61,997 bases of DNA, from the NCBI GenBank assembly GCA_964389025.1, contig CAYMCQ010000017.1, positions 1 to 61,997 on the forward strand. Reading direction: 5' to 3'. How positions within the stretch are numbered: the stretch's first letter is position 1; every line of letters starts with the position of its first letter. The translations under genes and the position numbers were made by a program. Below, piece by piece: positions 8,764 through 16,708 of the stretch. The DNA is from CAYMCQ01 sp964389025. GTDB lineage: Bacteria; Verrucomicrobiota; Verrucomicrobiia; Limisphaerales; CAYMCQ01. Below the pieces are notes generated by a model that had not been told where the DNA came from, searched no databases, and saw nothing but the letters and a program-made list of their open reading frames with translations.

Positions 8764-9085
8764 CCGCGCATTGATACCAGCGTTGACGGCGATTTGCCAA
8801 TGTTTACAGGCAAGGATAAGGGTAAAAAATTGGCCTTGTCCCGATTTTCTTGCGGAAGAAACGGCTGAAATCCAACTCTCTCAGTTTATTTCCCGCGCAA
8901 ATATTATTCCGCAGAATTGGTGTTGGATTTTCCGGAGAAGCTGTCTATCGTTTTCCCATGCATCGGGCCTTTTTCGCCTATCTTCCCGGAGGGATAAGCT
9001 CCGCGAGTCCCTTGCCAAAAAAACTTTCGCTGCCGAACGCTCCGTCTGTTAATTCCCAATTCCGGCTACTTTCCTAGACAATGCA
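8764..9085. other. Stretch with no recognisable gene
   Basis: 322 bases upstream of the amidohydrolase. The frames here have no recognisable protein features. It should contain the amidohydrolase promoter on the minus strand but I cannot point to convincing boxes. Confidence 0.4.
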
Positions 9086-9445
9086 ATGAGCAGACTGAAA
9101 GCAATCGGATTCACGGTTTTATCCTGTCTGGTAACCGGATACGGTTTCGAGAAAACTGGTCTTCGAGTTCAGATTATATGGCTGTTCCGATTTCATCTTC
9201 ATTACGAACATATTGCTTATTGTGATACCAGACTTTGGCACAATAAGTATTCGGTCCTCACGGAATCCTTGGAGGAACGTTTTGGACGCGTGTTCGTGCG
9301 GACTTTGAATGATTTTGTAATCGTCCTGCGAACCAGCGACATCAAAGCCTTCGTTTCGCGCCTCCAGCAACTTGCACCGCATGTGCAGGCTCGAAAGCTC
9401 AAGGACGTGAATCGGTCTGTTAACATTGGCCACAAGACTCCGTAG
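9086..9445 (+). CDS. Hypothetical protein
   Basis: A 119-residue frame starting MSRLKAIGFTVLSCLVTGYG. The N-terminus is weakly hydrophobic, the middle has aromatic-rich segments (IIWLFRFHLHYEHIAYCDTR) and the C-terminal part is basic. No family recognised, and no good ribosome site precedes the start. An opposing frame of similar length exists, so coding status is doubtful. It lies just upstream of the RHS-core locus. Confidence 0.3.
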   Translation: MSRLKAIGFTVLSCLVTGYGFEKTGLRVQIIWLFRFHLHYEHIAYCDTRLWHNKYSVLTESLEERFGRVFVRTLNDFVIVLRTSDIKAFVSRLQQLAPHVQARKLKDVNRSVNIGHKTP

Positions 9446-9517
9446 GGTCGTCCCGCACAAACGGTGTAAGGAATCTACGTGTCTCAGGCCGGCGCGAAGT
9501 AGGTCGGCCACCCGCGC

Positions 9518-9568
9518 TTGCGGTCAAATGAAGTGAAAGAGAAAGTATGAGAGCGAAACAATGGTCAA
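9518..9568 (+). repeat. 51-bp leader repeat, copy 1
   Basis: This segment, which ends inside the first codons of the RHS-core gene, recurs at 10574-10624 with two mismatches. It contains a purine-rich GAAAGAGAAAG ribosome-site region, the ATG and the first residues MRxKQWS. Confidence 0.9.
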
Positions 9569-10161
9569 TACTGACGACGCTTGTATGCGTGATGCTGTTC
9601 GCGTCCCATGAGGCGCGGGCGTTTTACAATCCGAGCATAGGTCGGTGGGCAAACAGAGATCCCATCGGCGAACTGGGCGGAATAAACCTCTACCAGTTCG
9701 TCGGCAATAATCCGGTTAACTTCATTGATCCTCTTGGCTTGGATTTGTTCGTCGTCACCGAATCTGGTCTGATCCAACACCAATATCTTTTCGGTGACAA
9801 CGATGATGGGACATTCTGGTATACGGACTTTGGACCAGAGGGAGGCGGACTCAATCGGATTTATGGGCCAGGCGATACGCGATTCGGTCCGAACATGCAT
9901 CCGAACGACATCGATGATCCGAAAAAAAGCATTTGGATAATCCCGTGCGATCAGAGCACGACAAGGAGAATTCGAGACATGGCCCAACAGCGAGCGAACC
10001 AGCCACCTCCAAATTATTGCTTCCTAGGTTACAACTGCTACGCGCACGTGAACGATCTGCTGAACGAACAGCGACGACTCAACCCACCCCCGCCCATTTC
10101 GAATGTCAACGTGAACTCATGGCCTATTGTGACAGTCCCTCCAGGAGTTCGAATCCCATAA
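9547..10161 (+). CDS. Secreted orphan RHS-core protein with NC-motif C-terminal domain
   Basis: 204 residues. A signal peptide (residues 1-25, ending SHEARA) is followed directly by a single RHS-associated core (FYNPSIGRWANRDPIGELGG then INLYQFVGNNPVNFIDPLGL; residues 26-65), with none of the long YD-repeat barrel that normally precedes it. The C-terminal part has a histidine at 78 (LIQHQYLFGD) and a YNCYAHVNDLL motif with N163-C164, the order seen in circularly permuted papain-like/LRAT-type domains found as RHS or polymorphic-toxin tips. This suggests a hydrolase or peptidase tip released from its delivery barrel; that is inference. It is followed closely by a small membrane-anchored protein and an ankyrin protein. 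Confidence 0.7.
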   Translation: MRAKQWSILTTLVCVMLFASHEARAFYNPSIGRWANRDPIGELGGINLYQFVGNNPVNFIDPLGLDLFVVTESGLIQHQYLFGDNDDGTFWYTDFGPEGGGLNRIYGPGDTRFGPNMHPNDIDDPKKSIWIIPCDQSTTRRIRDMAQQRANQPPPNYCFLGYNCYAHVNDLLNEQRRLNPPPPISNVNVNSWPIVTVPPGVRIP

Positions 10162-10167
10162 ATTTCC

Positions 10168-10551
10168 ATGAGAGCAAACTGGATTGTCGTTGGCGTTCTC
10201 CTGGTCGTCGCAGCCGCAGCAGGATTTTGGATCTTGGAGAAACAGGGGAGAGCAACCGATTATCGTCGTTGCCGGGCAGTATTGAAGGGAGTCTTCCAAC
10301 AATGGGAATCTCGCGGTAGGCCGGGGGTTGCCGAAACCCAAACCTTGCTTGATGAGTGGAAAGGAACAAAGCCTCATATTCTCACGAATTACATTTCCAT
10401 TGGAACGAATCAATTCAAGGCCGCATTCGCTCTGCCAGCGGCGGACTTCGGCGAGAAGGGAACGCTTGTTGTCACAACAAACGGAGTGCTCATCCGTGTG
10501 TTGGAAGACGGCAGAGCCTCCATCATAAATGGGTCAGTCCCGCTTTATTAA
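10168..10551 (+). CDS. Small membrane-anchored hypothetical protein
   Basis: 127 residues, starting 6 bases after the RHS-core stop. One N-terminal hydrophobic helix (WIVVGVLLVVAAAAGFWIL) is followed by a soluble domain that probably faces the periplasm (RRCRAVLKGVFQQWESRGRP, later TTNGVLIRVLEDG). I do not recognise the family. Its tight coupling suggests it is co-translated with the RHS-core gene and could be its partner or immunity protein, which is inference only. Confidence 0.6.
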   Translation: MRANWIVVGVLLVVAAAAGFWILEKQGRATDYRRCRAVLKGVFQQWESRGRPGVAETQTLLDEWKGTKPHILTNYISIGTNQFKAAFALPAADFGEKGTLVVTTNGVLIRVLEDGRASIINGSVPLY

Positions 10552-10573
10552 AAACTAACTGGCCTTGTCTCGA

Positions 10574-10624
10574 TTGCGGTCAAATGAAGTGAAAGAGAAA
10601 GTATGAGAACAAAACAATGGTCAA
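10574..10624 (+). repeat. 51-bp leader repeat, copy 2
   Basis: Second copy of the segment at 9518-9568, again covering the ribosome-site region, ATG and first codons (MRTKQWS), here of the ankyrin gene. Confidence 0.9.
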
Positions 10625-11070
10625 GACTAAGTTTGAACTGGCTAACCGTCGCGTTGCCGCTCGCGATCATCGCTTGTCTGATCATCTGGAGAACCACACC
10701 GAGCAAGGCAACTCGCCTCATCGTTGCGTCGCAAACGGGCCACGCAGACGCGGTTGAAAAACTGTTGGCAGATGGAGTTAATCCGAATGCCGTTAATGGA
10801 ACAAACAGTGCCCTCATTACAGCAATTCGCAGTCAAAGACTCAATGTAGTGAAGGCACTTCTTTCACACGGCGCAGATGTGAATCTTGATGCGGGCACAG
10901 GTGTTACTCCTCTCACCTGGGCTGTCAGAACCGGCAATCTGGAGTTGGTTAAAACCCTCCTTCAGTCGGGCGCAAATCCCGACCGACGCAATGCCGATGG
11001 CAAAACGGCAGCCGACGAAGTTCGAAACTCTCCCGACATCCTTCAACTGTTACAAGGGGTCAGTCCGTAG
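10603..11070 (+). CDS. Ankyrin-repeat protein with N-terminal membrane anchor
   Basis: 155 residues. The first 30 contain a hydrophobic segment (WLTVALPLAIIACLIIW), then about three and a half ankyrin repeats: LIVASQTGHADAVEKLLADG, ALITAIRSQRLNVVKALLSH, TPLTWAVRTGNLELVKTLLQ and a final partial repeat (RRNADGKTAADEV). Ankyrin proteins bind other proteins and often serve as immunity partners next to RHS or polymorphic toxins. Its 5' end is a near copy of the RHS-core gene's 5' end, so the two share leader and translation signals. Confidence 0.8.
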   Translation: MRTKQWSRLSLNWLTVALPLAIIACLIIWRTTPSKATRLIVASQTGHADAVEKLLADGVNPNAVNGTNSALITAIRSQRLNVVKALLSHGADVNLDAGTGVTPLTWAVRTGNLELVKTLLQSGANPDRRNADGKTAADEVRNSPDILQLLQGVSP

Positions 11071-11107
11071 TATTGACACAAGTTAAGGTGGGCGATAGAA
11101 CCGTTCG

Positions 11108-11188
11108 ATGCCCCGCGCGTTGCGCATTGAATATCCCGGCGCGATTTATCATGTCATGAATCGCGGCGACCGCCGCGAGCCAATCTTC
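11108..11188 (+). pseudogene. REP-associated (Y1/IS200-like) transposase, N-terminal stub
   Basis: The frame opens MPRALRIEYPGAIYHVMNRG then DRREPIF, the conserved start of RAYT-type Y1 transposases (Transposase_17), and stops matching at about 11188. The HUH and catalytic tyrosine regions are gone. The stub is fused antisense to the 3' end of the methyltransferase-like gene on the minus strand, whose last residues (GSRRSPRFMT) are therefore borrowed from it. Confidence 0.8.
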
Positions 11189-11769
11189 GGCAGGAAGCGT
11201 CCGGTGCGTTCCATATACTGCCGATAGGCCACGCCAAACCGGGCCACGAGCAGTTCCTCTTCTTTTCGCGTTCGGATGATTATCAGCACAAAAACTGTTG
11301 CGCCGGTGAGGAACAGAAACCAGTTTGCGGCAATCAAGGAATTGGCTAGGACAGCCAGGGCTACGGAATCGTAAAATGGATGCCGCACCCAGCGATACGG
11401 GCCGCGCGTCACCAGAGTGTGTTCGCGCCGCGTGACGACCGTGTCCGTCAGATTTTTTCCAAGGCTGTGAAATGCCCACAGCAGCAATCCACCGCCGACG
11501 GCTCCGATGCCGACTCCAATCCACCGCAACCAATACGGCAACGTCACCGATGACCACGCCATACAGGAGGGATTCACCATCCAGGCAATCGTTCCGATCA
11601 TGCCGGTTCCACCCAGCGTCCGCAGCGTGACCATGATGAAAACGCCCTCCTGACGCCGATCCAGCTTCTCGCGGGTTGCCTGCGATCGGATACGATAAAA
11701 CAAAGCGATGGGGATCAGAATTAGAAAGCCAACAATCTGAACAGCGCGGAGTGTGTGATCGTGGTTCAT
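11149..11769 (-). CDS. Isoprenylcysteine carboxyl methyltransferase family membrane protein
   Basis: 206 residues with four to five hydrophobic helices. The conserved core GPYRWVRHPFYDSVALAVLA and the following LIIIRTRKEEELLVARFG...YRQYMERTGRFLP match the ICMT/phospholipid-methyltransferase-like family, integral membrane proteins that bind S-adenosylmethionine at the RHP..E region. The bacterial substrate is unknown. The true C-terminus probably ended near RFLPKI; the extra residues come from the transposase stub on the opposite strand. Confidence 0.8.
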   Translation of the reverse strand: MNHDHTLRAVQIVGFLILIPIALFYRIRSQATREKLDRRQEGVFIMVTLRTLGGTGMIGTIAWMVNPSCMAWSSVTLPYWLRWIGVGIGAVGGGLLLWAFHSLGKNLTDTVVTRREHTLVTRGPYRWVRHPFYDSVALAVLANSLIAANWFLFLTGATVFVLIIIRTRKEEELLVARFGVAYRQYMERTGRFLPKIGSRRSPRFMT

Positions 11770-11804
11770 GGCAGATATATTTTCACGTCAGGCACTCGTT
11801 GTTG

Positions 11805-11988
11805 GGCGCAACTTGGCGCCACCACCGTAGCGCCGATTTCCAAATCGGCTGTATCGCGGGTTTCCAAACCCGCCGACCGCGCGAGTTCGCAAGCCCTGCC
11901 GATTGGAAATCGGCGATACAGCAGGTTGGGAAACCTGCGCTACGATTCGACGACGCAACTTCCGCGGGTGGCGGTGCCAAGCTGCGCC
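11805..11988. repeat. REP/BIME-like nested palindrome cluster
   Basis: Outer arms at 11805-11825 and 11968-11988 are inverted repeats matching at 18 of 21 positions. Between them are smaller palindromes: GCCGATTTCCAAATCGGC, then GCGGGTTTCCAAACCCGC, then, inverted after a spacer, GCCGATTGGAAATCGGC and GCAGGTTGGGAAACCTGC, with the CGTAGCG...GTATCG flanks also inverted. This is the organisation of REP doublets mobilised by RAYT transposases; a RAYT stub lies 600 bases to the left. Confidence 0.8.
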
Positions 11989-12051
11989 GCTCGTGATTTT
12001 TAGCACAAGATAATGCTTTTCACGCAAAGCAAATTCTGGATAGTAGGCTGC

Positions 12052-14586
12052 ATGAAACCCATTCGCGGCAACAGCTTCAAGAATTCATTTTCGGCACGGC
12101 GAAAAAGATTTGTGTGCGGGACAAGGCTGGCCGGCATTTTTTGCTGCATGGCCGCTGTCATGTCGCAAGCTGCGCCACCCGTTGAGAACGTCGAATGGCA
12201 GCCGCTCGCTGCTCAAGTCGAACGGTTGTTTGAAGCTATGGATTACGTCGGCTCACCGCTGGGCAAGGATGTCGAGAAATCTTTTGGCCGCCTTCGCAAT
12301 GAAAGCACCGCGAGCGCAGCCGCAGACCTTCAGAAACTGCTCGACCCGCACTGCCTGTTCGTCATCGAAATCAATCCTGAGTCCCGCGTCAAAGTGTTGC
12401 GCGGCGATGCGAAGGCGGAATTGGTTGAGCAAGGCTGGCGTCAATTCCTCGTCAAAGTCATCAACGAGGCGGGCGTCACGGCGTCGCTGCAAGTCATCAG
12501 CCCCAATGCTATTTCCGTTTATTCATCTGAGGGTGTCGGGCCGAAGAACAATGACTCCGACAGGTTCTTTCGCAGGAAAGGCGAGGATCTGCCGCTGACG
12601 GACAACGCGCAGCTCTGGCTCGATCTCCAGACCTTCGACCAGCAGCCGCTCTTGAAATCCCTCAGTGGTTTGCCGCTCGAATATCGCATCGTCCAGCTTT
12701 ACAGCCGCGACGCGGGCAAGCGCGAGGCAAAGATTGGCTTCAACGTGGGGCAGGGGACGCAGGACATCGGTTTCCGCAACGAAGTGCCGGTTCTGTTCAA
12801 CGCGTTGCCCGCGCAGTCTGTGACGCTGCGTGTGCGTGATGAGAACGGCGAGCCGACAACGGCGAGCTTCGTTATTCGCGACAAAGCTGGTCGTGTTTAT
12901 CCTTCGCAAGCCAAGCGGCTCGCGCCGGACTTCGCATTTCAACCGCAGGTTTATCGCGCCGACGGCGAGACGATCAAACTGCCGGACGGCGCTTACTCGG
13001 TGGAATTCTCCCGTGGGCCGGAATCGGTTGTGCAGACGCGCACCATCACGGTCGCGGGCAAACCGCTCACGAAGGAATTCAAAGTGAAACGCTGGATTGA
13101 CCCGGCGAAGTTCGGTTACTGGTCGGGCGACCATCACATTCACGCGGCGGGCTGCGCCCATTACGTCAAGCCGACCGAAGGCGTGTTCGCCTCGGACATG
13201 ATCCGCCATTGCATGGGCGAGGATTTGAAAATTGGCGCGAACCTCACGTGGGGGCCATGCTTCGATTTTCAGAAGCAATTTTTCTGCGGCGCGGTGGACA
13301 AAGTTTCCAAGTATCCCTACCTGCTGCGCTACGACATTGAAGTCTCCGGCTTCGGCTCGCATCAATCCGGCCATCTGTGTCTGCTGCGGTTGAAGGAGGA
13401 AATTTATCCCGGCGGCGACTCGAAGGACCACTGGCCAAAGCTCTGCCTGAACACGCTGCGCTGGGCGAAGAAACAAGGCGCTGTCTGCGGCCCGGCACAT
13501 TCGGGCTGGGGGCTGCAGGTCAACGCGGGAGAAGCGGCCAGACGGATATTGGATGCAATTGATGCGAACAAGGACGGTCAGCTTGATGCGGGTGAGGCCG
13601 CGAAAGGTTTGTTGCCTGAACCGTTCGCAGCAATTGATGCGGACAAAGACGGCTTCCTGACAGAGGACGAATTGATGACCAGCCAACGACGCGCTTCTGA
13701 GCACCTGCCAAACTTCGCGCTCGCCAAATTCGACGGCATCGGCGCGAACGAATACATCGTGGACGTCACACACGAAGTCGAAGGACCGGACGGCAAGCCC
13801 GTGCCCGCCGTGGATTTCATCTCGCTTGTGGACACTCCATACATTTGGGAAGCGAACATCTGGTATCACACGCTGAACGCCGGCTTTCGCACCCGCGTCA
13901 GCGGCGAGACGGATTTCCCGTGCATCTACGGCGAGCGCGTTGGCCTAGGGCGCAGTTACGTGAAACTCGACGGCAAGCTCAACTACGACGACTGGTGCGA
14001 GGGGATTCGACTTGGGCGCAATTACGTCGGCGACGGCAAGAGCCACTTGATTGATTTCAAAGTGAACGACGTTGAAATGGGGAAGAACGGCAGCGAGTTG
14101 AAGTTGAAAAAGCCGGCGACAGTTCGCGTCACGGCGAAGGTCGCCGCGTGGCTTGGTGAGCAGCCCGATCCCAAACTGCAGAAGCTCGCCTACGACAAGA
14201 AACCCTACTGGCATTTGGAGCGCAGCCGGATCGGCGAGACGCGCGAAGTGCCGCTCGAAGTGGTCGTGAACGGTTTTCCCGTCGCGCGAAAAACCATCCT
14301 CGCCGACGGCACGCTGCGCGACGTTGCATTCGATGTGAAGCTCGACCGCAGCAGTTGGGTCGCGCTGCGCATTTTGCCCTCATCGCACACGAATCCGATC
14401 TGGGTGATGGTCGGCGGCAAACCGTTGAAGCCCGACCATCGAAGCGTCGAATGGTGTTTGAAAGGCGTTGACCAATGCTGGTCGCAAAAGGAACGTTTCA
14501 TCAAATCCGGCGAAATTGACGACGCCAAGAAAGCTTACGAGCACGCGCGCCAGACTTATAGGAAACTTTTGGCTGAAGCCGACTGA
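12052..14586 (+). CDS. Secreted CehA/McbA-like metallohydrolase with EF-hand pair
   Basis: 844 residues from the ATG at 12052, chosen because it gives an N-terminus with a signal-like segment (AGIFCCMAAVMSQAA); the frame is open from 12013. The first 340 residues form beta-rich domains. At about 359-364 GDHHIH is a PHP/CehA-type metal site, followed by a histidine at GPAHSGWGLQ and EVSGFGSHQSGHLCLL. Two consecutive EF-hand loops (DANKDGQLDAGEA near 504 and DADKDGFLTEDEL near 530) are inserted within the hydrolase part. The C-terminal region is again beta-rich. Probably a periplasmic phosphoesterase- or carbohydrate-ester-like enzyme with calcium dependence; the substrate is unknown. Confidence 0.75.
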   Translation: MKPIRGNSFKNSFSARRKRFVCGTRLAGIFCCMAAVMSQAAPPVENVEWQPLAAQVERLFEAMDYVGSPLGKDVEKSFGRLRNESTASAAADLQKLLDPHCLFVIEINPESRVKVLRGDAKAELVEQGWRQFLVKVINEAGVTASLQVISPNAISVYSSEGVGPKNNDSDRFFRRKGEDLPLTDNAQLWLDLQTFDQQPLLKSLSGLPLEYRIVQLYSRDAGKREAKIGFNVGQGTQDIGFRNEVPVLFNALPAQSVTLRVRDENGEPTTASFVIRDKAGRVYPSQAKRLAPDFAFQPQVYRADGETIKLPDGAYSVEFSRGPESVVQTRTITVAGKPLTKEFKVKRWIDPAKFGYWSGDHHIHAAGCAHYVKPTEGVFASDMIRHCMGEDLKIGANLTWGPCFDFQKQFFCGAVDKVSKYPYLLRYDIEVSGFGSHQSGHLCLLRLKEEIYPGGDSKDHWPKLCLNTLRWAKKQGAVCGPAHSGWGLQVNAGEAARRILDAIDANKDGQLDAGEAAKGLLPEPFAAIDADKDGFLTEDELMTSQRRASEHLPNFALAKFDGIGANEYIVDVTHEVEGPDGKPVPAVDFISLVDTPYIWEANIWYHTLNAGFRTRVSGETDFPCIYGERVGLGRSYVKLDGKLNYDDWCEGIRLGRNYVGDGKSHLIDFKVNDVEMGKNGSELKLKKPATVRVTAKVAAWLGEQPDPKLQKLAYDKKPYWHLERSRIGETREVPLEVVVNGFPVARKTILADGTLRDVAFDVKLDRSSWVALRILPSSHTNPIWVMVGGKPLKPDHRSVEWCLKGVDQCWSQKERFIKSGEIDDAKKAYEHARQTYRKLLAEAD

Positions 14587-14711
14587 AAAAACCGTGGTGC
14601 GAGCGAGAGCAAATTTTTTCACGTCAGCCGGCCGGCAGCGCAAAAGAAGTTGAATATTTCCCAAGAAGTGTGTAGCGCGTGGCGCGACGACTGTCGCAAA
14701 ATATTTTTGCC

Positions 14712-14933
14712 ATGAATCCTGGCACTACTATTACGTCGTCGGCTCAACAGCCGGATCCGGCCAGACTTTTTCTGGCAGGCGCGCTGCCCGAAAGGCGGTT
14801 GTTATTGCCGCCTCATGCCGAGCGCCACGAGTTCACGACGGAGACAATCACCATTCGCGCGACGACTATCACGGTCGTGCTGGAAAAAATCATGGAGGAA
14901 CACGGCTTTCCACACGGCGGGATCAATGAATGA
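14712..14933 (+). CDS. Possible small hypothetical protein
   Basis: A 73-residue frame from the ATG at 14712 (MNPGTTITSSAQQPDPARLF), ending LEKIMEEHGFPHGGINE. No recognised domain, no obvious ribosome site. It lies in the 390-base interval between the EF-hand hydrolase and the convergent universal stress gene and is the only candidate in that interval. Confidence 0.3.
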   Translation: MNPGTTITSSAQQPDPARLFLAGALPERRLLLPPHAERHEFTTETITIRATTITVVLEKIMEEHGFPHGGINE

Positions 14934-14975
14934 TTTTTTCGGAAGCAGCGCGCGCCAAATTTTTTTTCGTGTGAC

Positions 14976-15692
14976 TCAAATGAAATCATGTTCGCGCTCG
15001 CGCACGACGAGCACGGGACAGGGCGCGCGACGAACCACCCGTTCCGCCGTGCTGCCGAGCAACGCGTGTTTCAGGCCGGTGTAACCGTGAGTGGACAGGA
15101 TGATGAGGTCGGCCTGTTCGTTCTCCGCGACGCGCACGATTTCATGGCAGGGCTGGCCGAATTGGACGAGTGTATCGCCGCGAATTTCCGCGCCGATTTC
15201 CTGCTCGCGAAGTTCGCAAAGTTTAGTCCGCAAGTCCTGTTCGCGCCGCACGTTGGCTTCTTCGAGTCCCGGCGGGATGAAATAATAACTCTCCGACGTC
15301 GCTGCCCGTTCGACAACGTGCAACAGAGTGATCTCCGCGCCGAACTGTTCCGCGAAAGGCCGCGCGTAGCTAAGCGCCTTCTTCGAGGAATCTGAAAAAT
15401 CCAGAGGCACGAGAATTTTTTTCAAACGGAACGCCGGGTTTGTTTCGCGCGCCCCTTTGGTCAGCAATTGATCGTCGCGGCGATCGAGTTCGACAATCAC
15501 GCCGCCGCGTTTTGTTGTCGGTTTGATTTTCATAATTTGTTCTGCGGCCTCCGCCGCCTTGCTTGTTGATTTCTGTGGTTCACTTTCGCTCGTTGCAACC
15601 GGTCTGCCTACACGTTTTTTGGCGAAGAAGCGGTGTTTTTTGCGCTGTGAAGATGCCGCCGGTTTTTTCGGCCTCTGAGCACGCGTTGACAT
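14976..15692 (-). CDS. Universal stress protein, UspA family
   Basis: 238 residues. The C-terminal 145 form the Usp fold: FRLKKILVPLDFSDSSKKAL at the start, an internal ITLLHVVE strand, ADLIILSTHGYTGLKHALLG and STAERVVRRAPCPVLVVR, where GxxG-9x-G(S/T) is the ATP-binding signature (here STHGYTGLKHALLGSTAE). The N-terminal 90 residues are basic and low in complexity (RPKKPAASSQRKKHRFFAKK) and unlike Usp proteins; translation could instead start at an internal methionine near residue 54 (MKIKPTTKR). A stress-responsive cytoplasmic ATP-binding protein is expected. Confidence 0.88.
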   Translation of the reverse strand: MSTRAQRPKKPAASSQRKKHRFFAKKRVGRPVATSESEPQKSTSKAAEAAEQIMKIKPTTKRGGVIVELDRRDDQLLTKGARETNPAFRLKKILVPLDFSDSSKKALSYARPFAEQFGAEITLLHVVERAATSESYYFIPPGLEEANVRREQDLRTKLCELREQEIGAEIRGDTLVQFGQPCHEIVRVAENEQADLIILSTHGYTGLKHALLGSTAERVVRRAPCPVLVVREREHDFI

Positions 15693-15755
15693 TCCGTGGG
15701 TCCTATAGAAAGTTGCATGCGCATTCTGGATTTACGCCAAGGTATTCCAAGCATT

Positions 15756-16694
15756 ATGAAAATGACTGTGCCGAAAATCGCTTGCCTGCTTGCATTGACA
15801 GGGTGGATGGAGGTTCTTCAGGCCGCAACGGTTGCCGTCCCGAACGGTTCGTTTGAATCGCCGCGGACTGACTACGTGGACGTCAACATTGATTTCTGGC
15901 AGAAGTCGGCGCGACCGGATTGGTATGTCGAAAGCGGCGGGTATCTCTGGACTCAACTCACGGGTGTGTTCAAGAACACGCCGACGAACAGTCCAGCCGG
16001 GGATCACATTGATAATTGCGACGGCGACCAGGCGCTTTGGTTGTTCGCAGTGCCGGAAGTCGCGCTGTTTCAGGACTACGACTCGATGGATTGGAACGAC
16101 TCAGCGCCGACACATGCGTTCGACGCCAAATTCCAGGTTGGGAAATCCTATGACCTGACGGTTGGAATCATCGGCACCGGTGGCGGAATGTTGCAGGGTG
16201 TCACATTGGAGTTGAGTTTGTATTACCGCAACGCGGCAAGCAACATGGTCGCCGTCGCCGTCACGAGCGTCACCAACACTTCGGAAGTTTTCAGCAATAA
16301 CACTCACTTGATTGATTTCCACGTGCGAGTTCCTCCCGTGAAAGCGACGGATGCCTGGGCTGGGCAGAACATCGGCGTGCAGTTTGCGTCCACTGTCAGT
16401 TCCAATCTCCAAGGCGGCTACTGGGACCTGGACAACGTTCGTCTGGCCGAATTTGTGCAGACCGAATTTGTGCCGCCAGCGATGCTGAATCCTGTTTGGA
16501 GCAACGGCCAATTTCAATTTACGGTGCAAAGCGAACCGGGAATTAAATTAGAGATTTTGGCAACGACCAATCTCTCTGTGCCGATATCTTCCTGGACAAG
16601 TGTAAGAACATTCACCAACACGACAGGAATTATTTCTTTCACCGACGCGCCGGATTTCGATCACCGCTTTTATCAGACGCGACTGATACCGTAG
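15756..16694 (+). CDS. Secreted hypothetical protein with HAF-like/PEP-type architecture
   Basis: 312 residues from ATG 15756, which yields a signal peptide (MKMTVPKIACLLALTGWMEV...LQA). The mature part begins VAVPNGSFESP, a common start of extracellular proteins with jellyroll/CBM-like folds, and continues with beta-rich sequence (ALWLFAVPEVALFQDYDSMD; YWDLDNVRLAEF). The last 70 residues (EILATTNLSVPISSWTSVRT...FTDAPDFDHRFYQTRLIP) match the C-terminal module found in two other secreted proteins of this window. Function unknown. Confidence 0.65.
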   Translation: MKMTVPKIACLLALTGWMEVLQAATVAVPNGSFESPRTDYVDVNIDFWQKSARPDWYVESGGYLWTQLTGVFKNTPTNSPAGDHIDNCDGDQALWLFAVPEVALFQDYDSMDWNDSAPTHAFDAKFQVGKSYDLTVGIIGTGGGMLQGVTLELSLYYRNAASNMVAVAVTSVTNTSEVFSNNTHLIDFHVRVPPVKATDAWAGQNIGVQFASTVSSNLQGGYWDLDNVRLAEFVQTEFVPPAMLNPVWSNGQFQFTVQSEPGIKLEILATTNLSVPISSWTSVRTFTNTTGIISFTDAPDFDHRFYQTRLIP

Positions 16695-16708
16695 CGAGGA
16701 GTTTCACG

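Noticed and set aside
7381..8868. Long open frame (495 codons) opposite the amidohydrolase
   Set aside because: The minus-strand protein has full family motifs; the antisense frame has none and arises from GC-biased third positions.
11788..12027. Short open frames across the REP-like block
   Set aside because: They consist of the palindromes read on either strand and have no start signals.
12523..13869. 448-codon frame opposite the EF-hand hydrolase
   Set aside because: Shadow of the real gene; the plus strand has the signal segment, metal motif and EF-hands.
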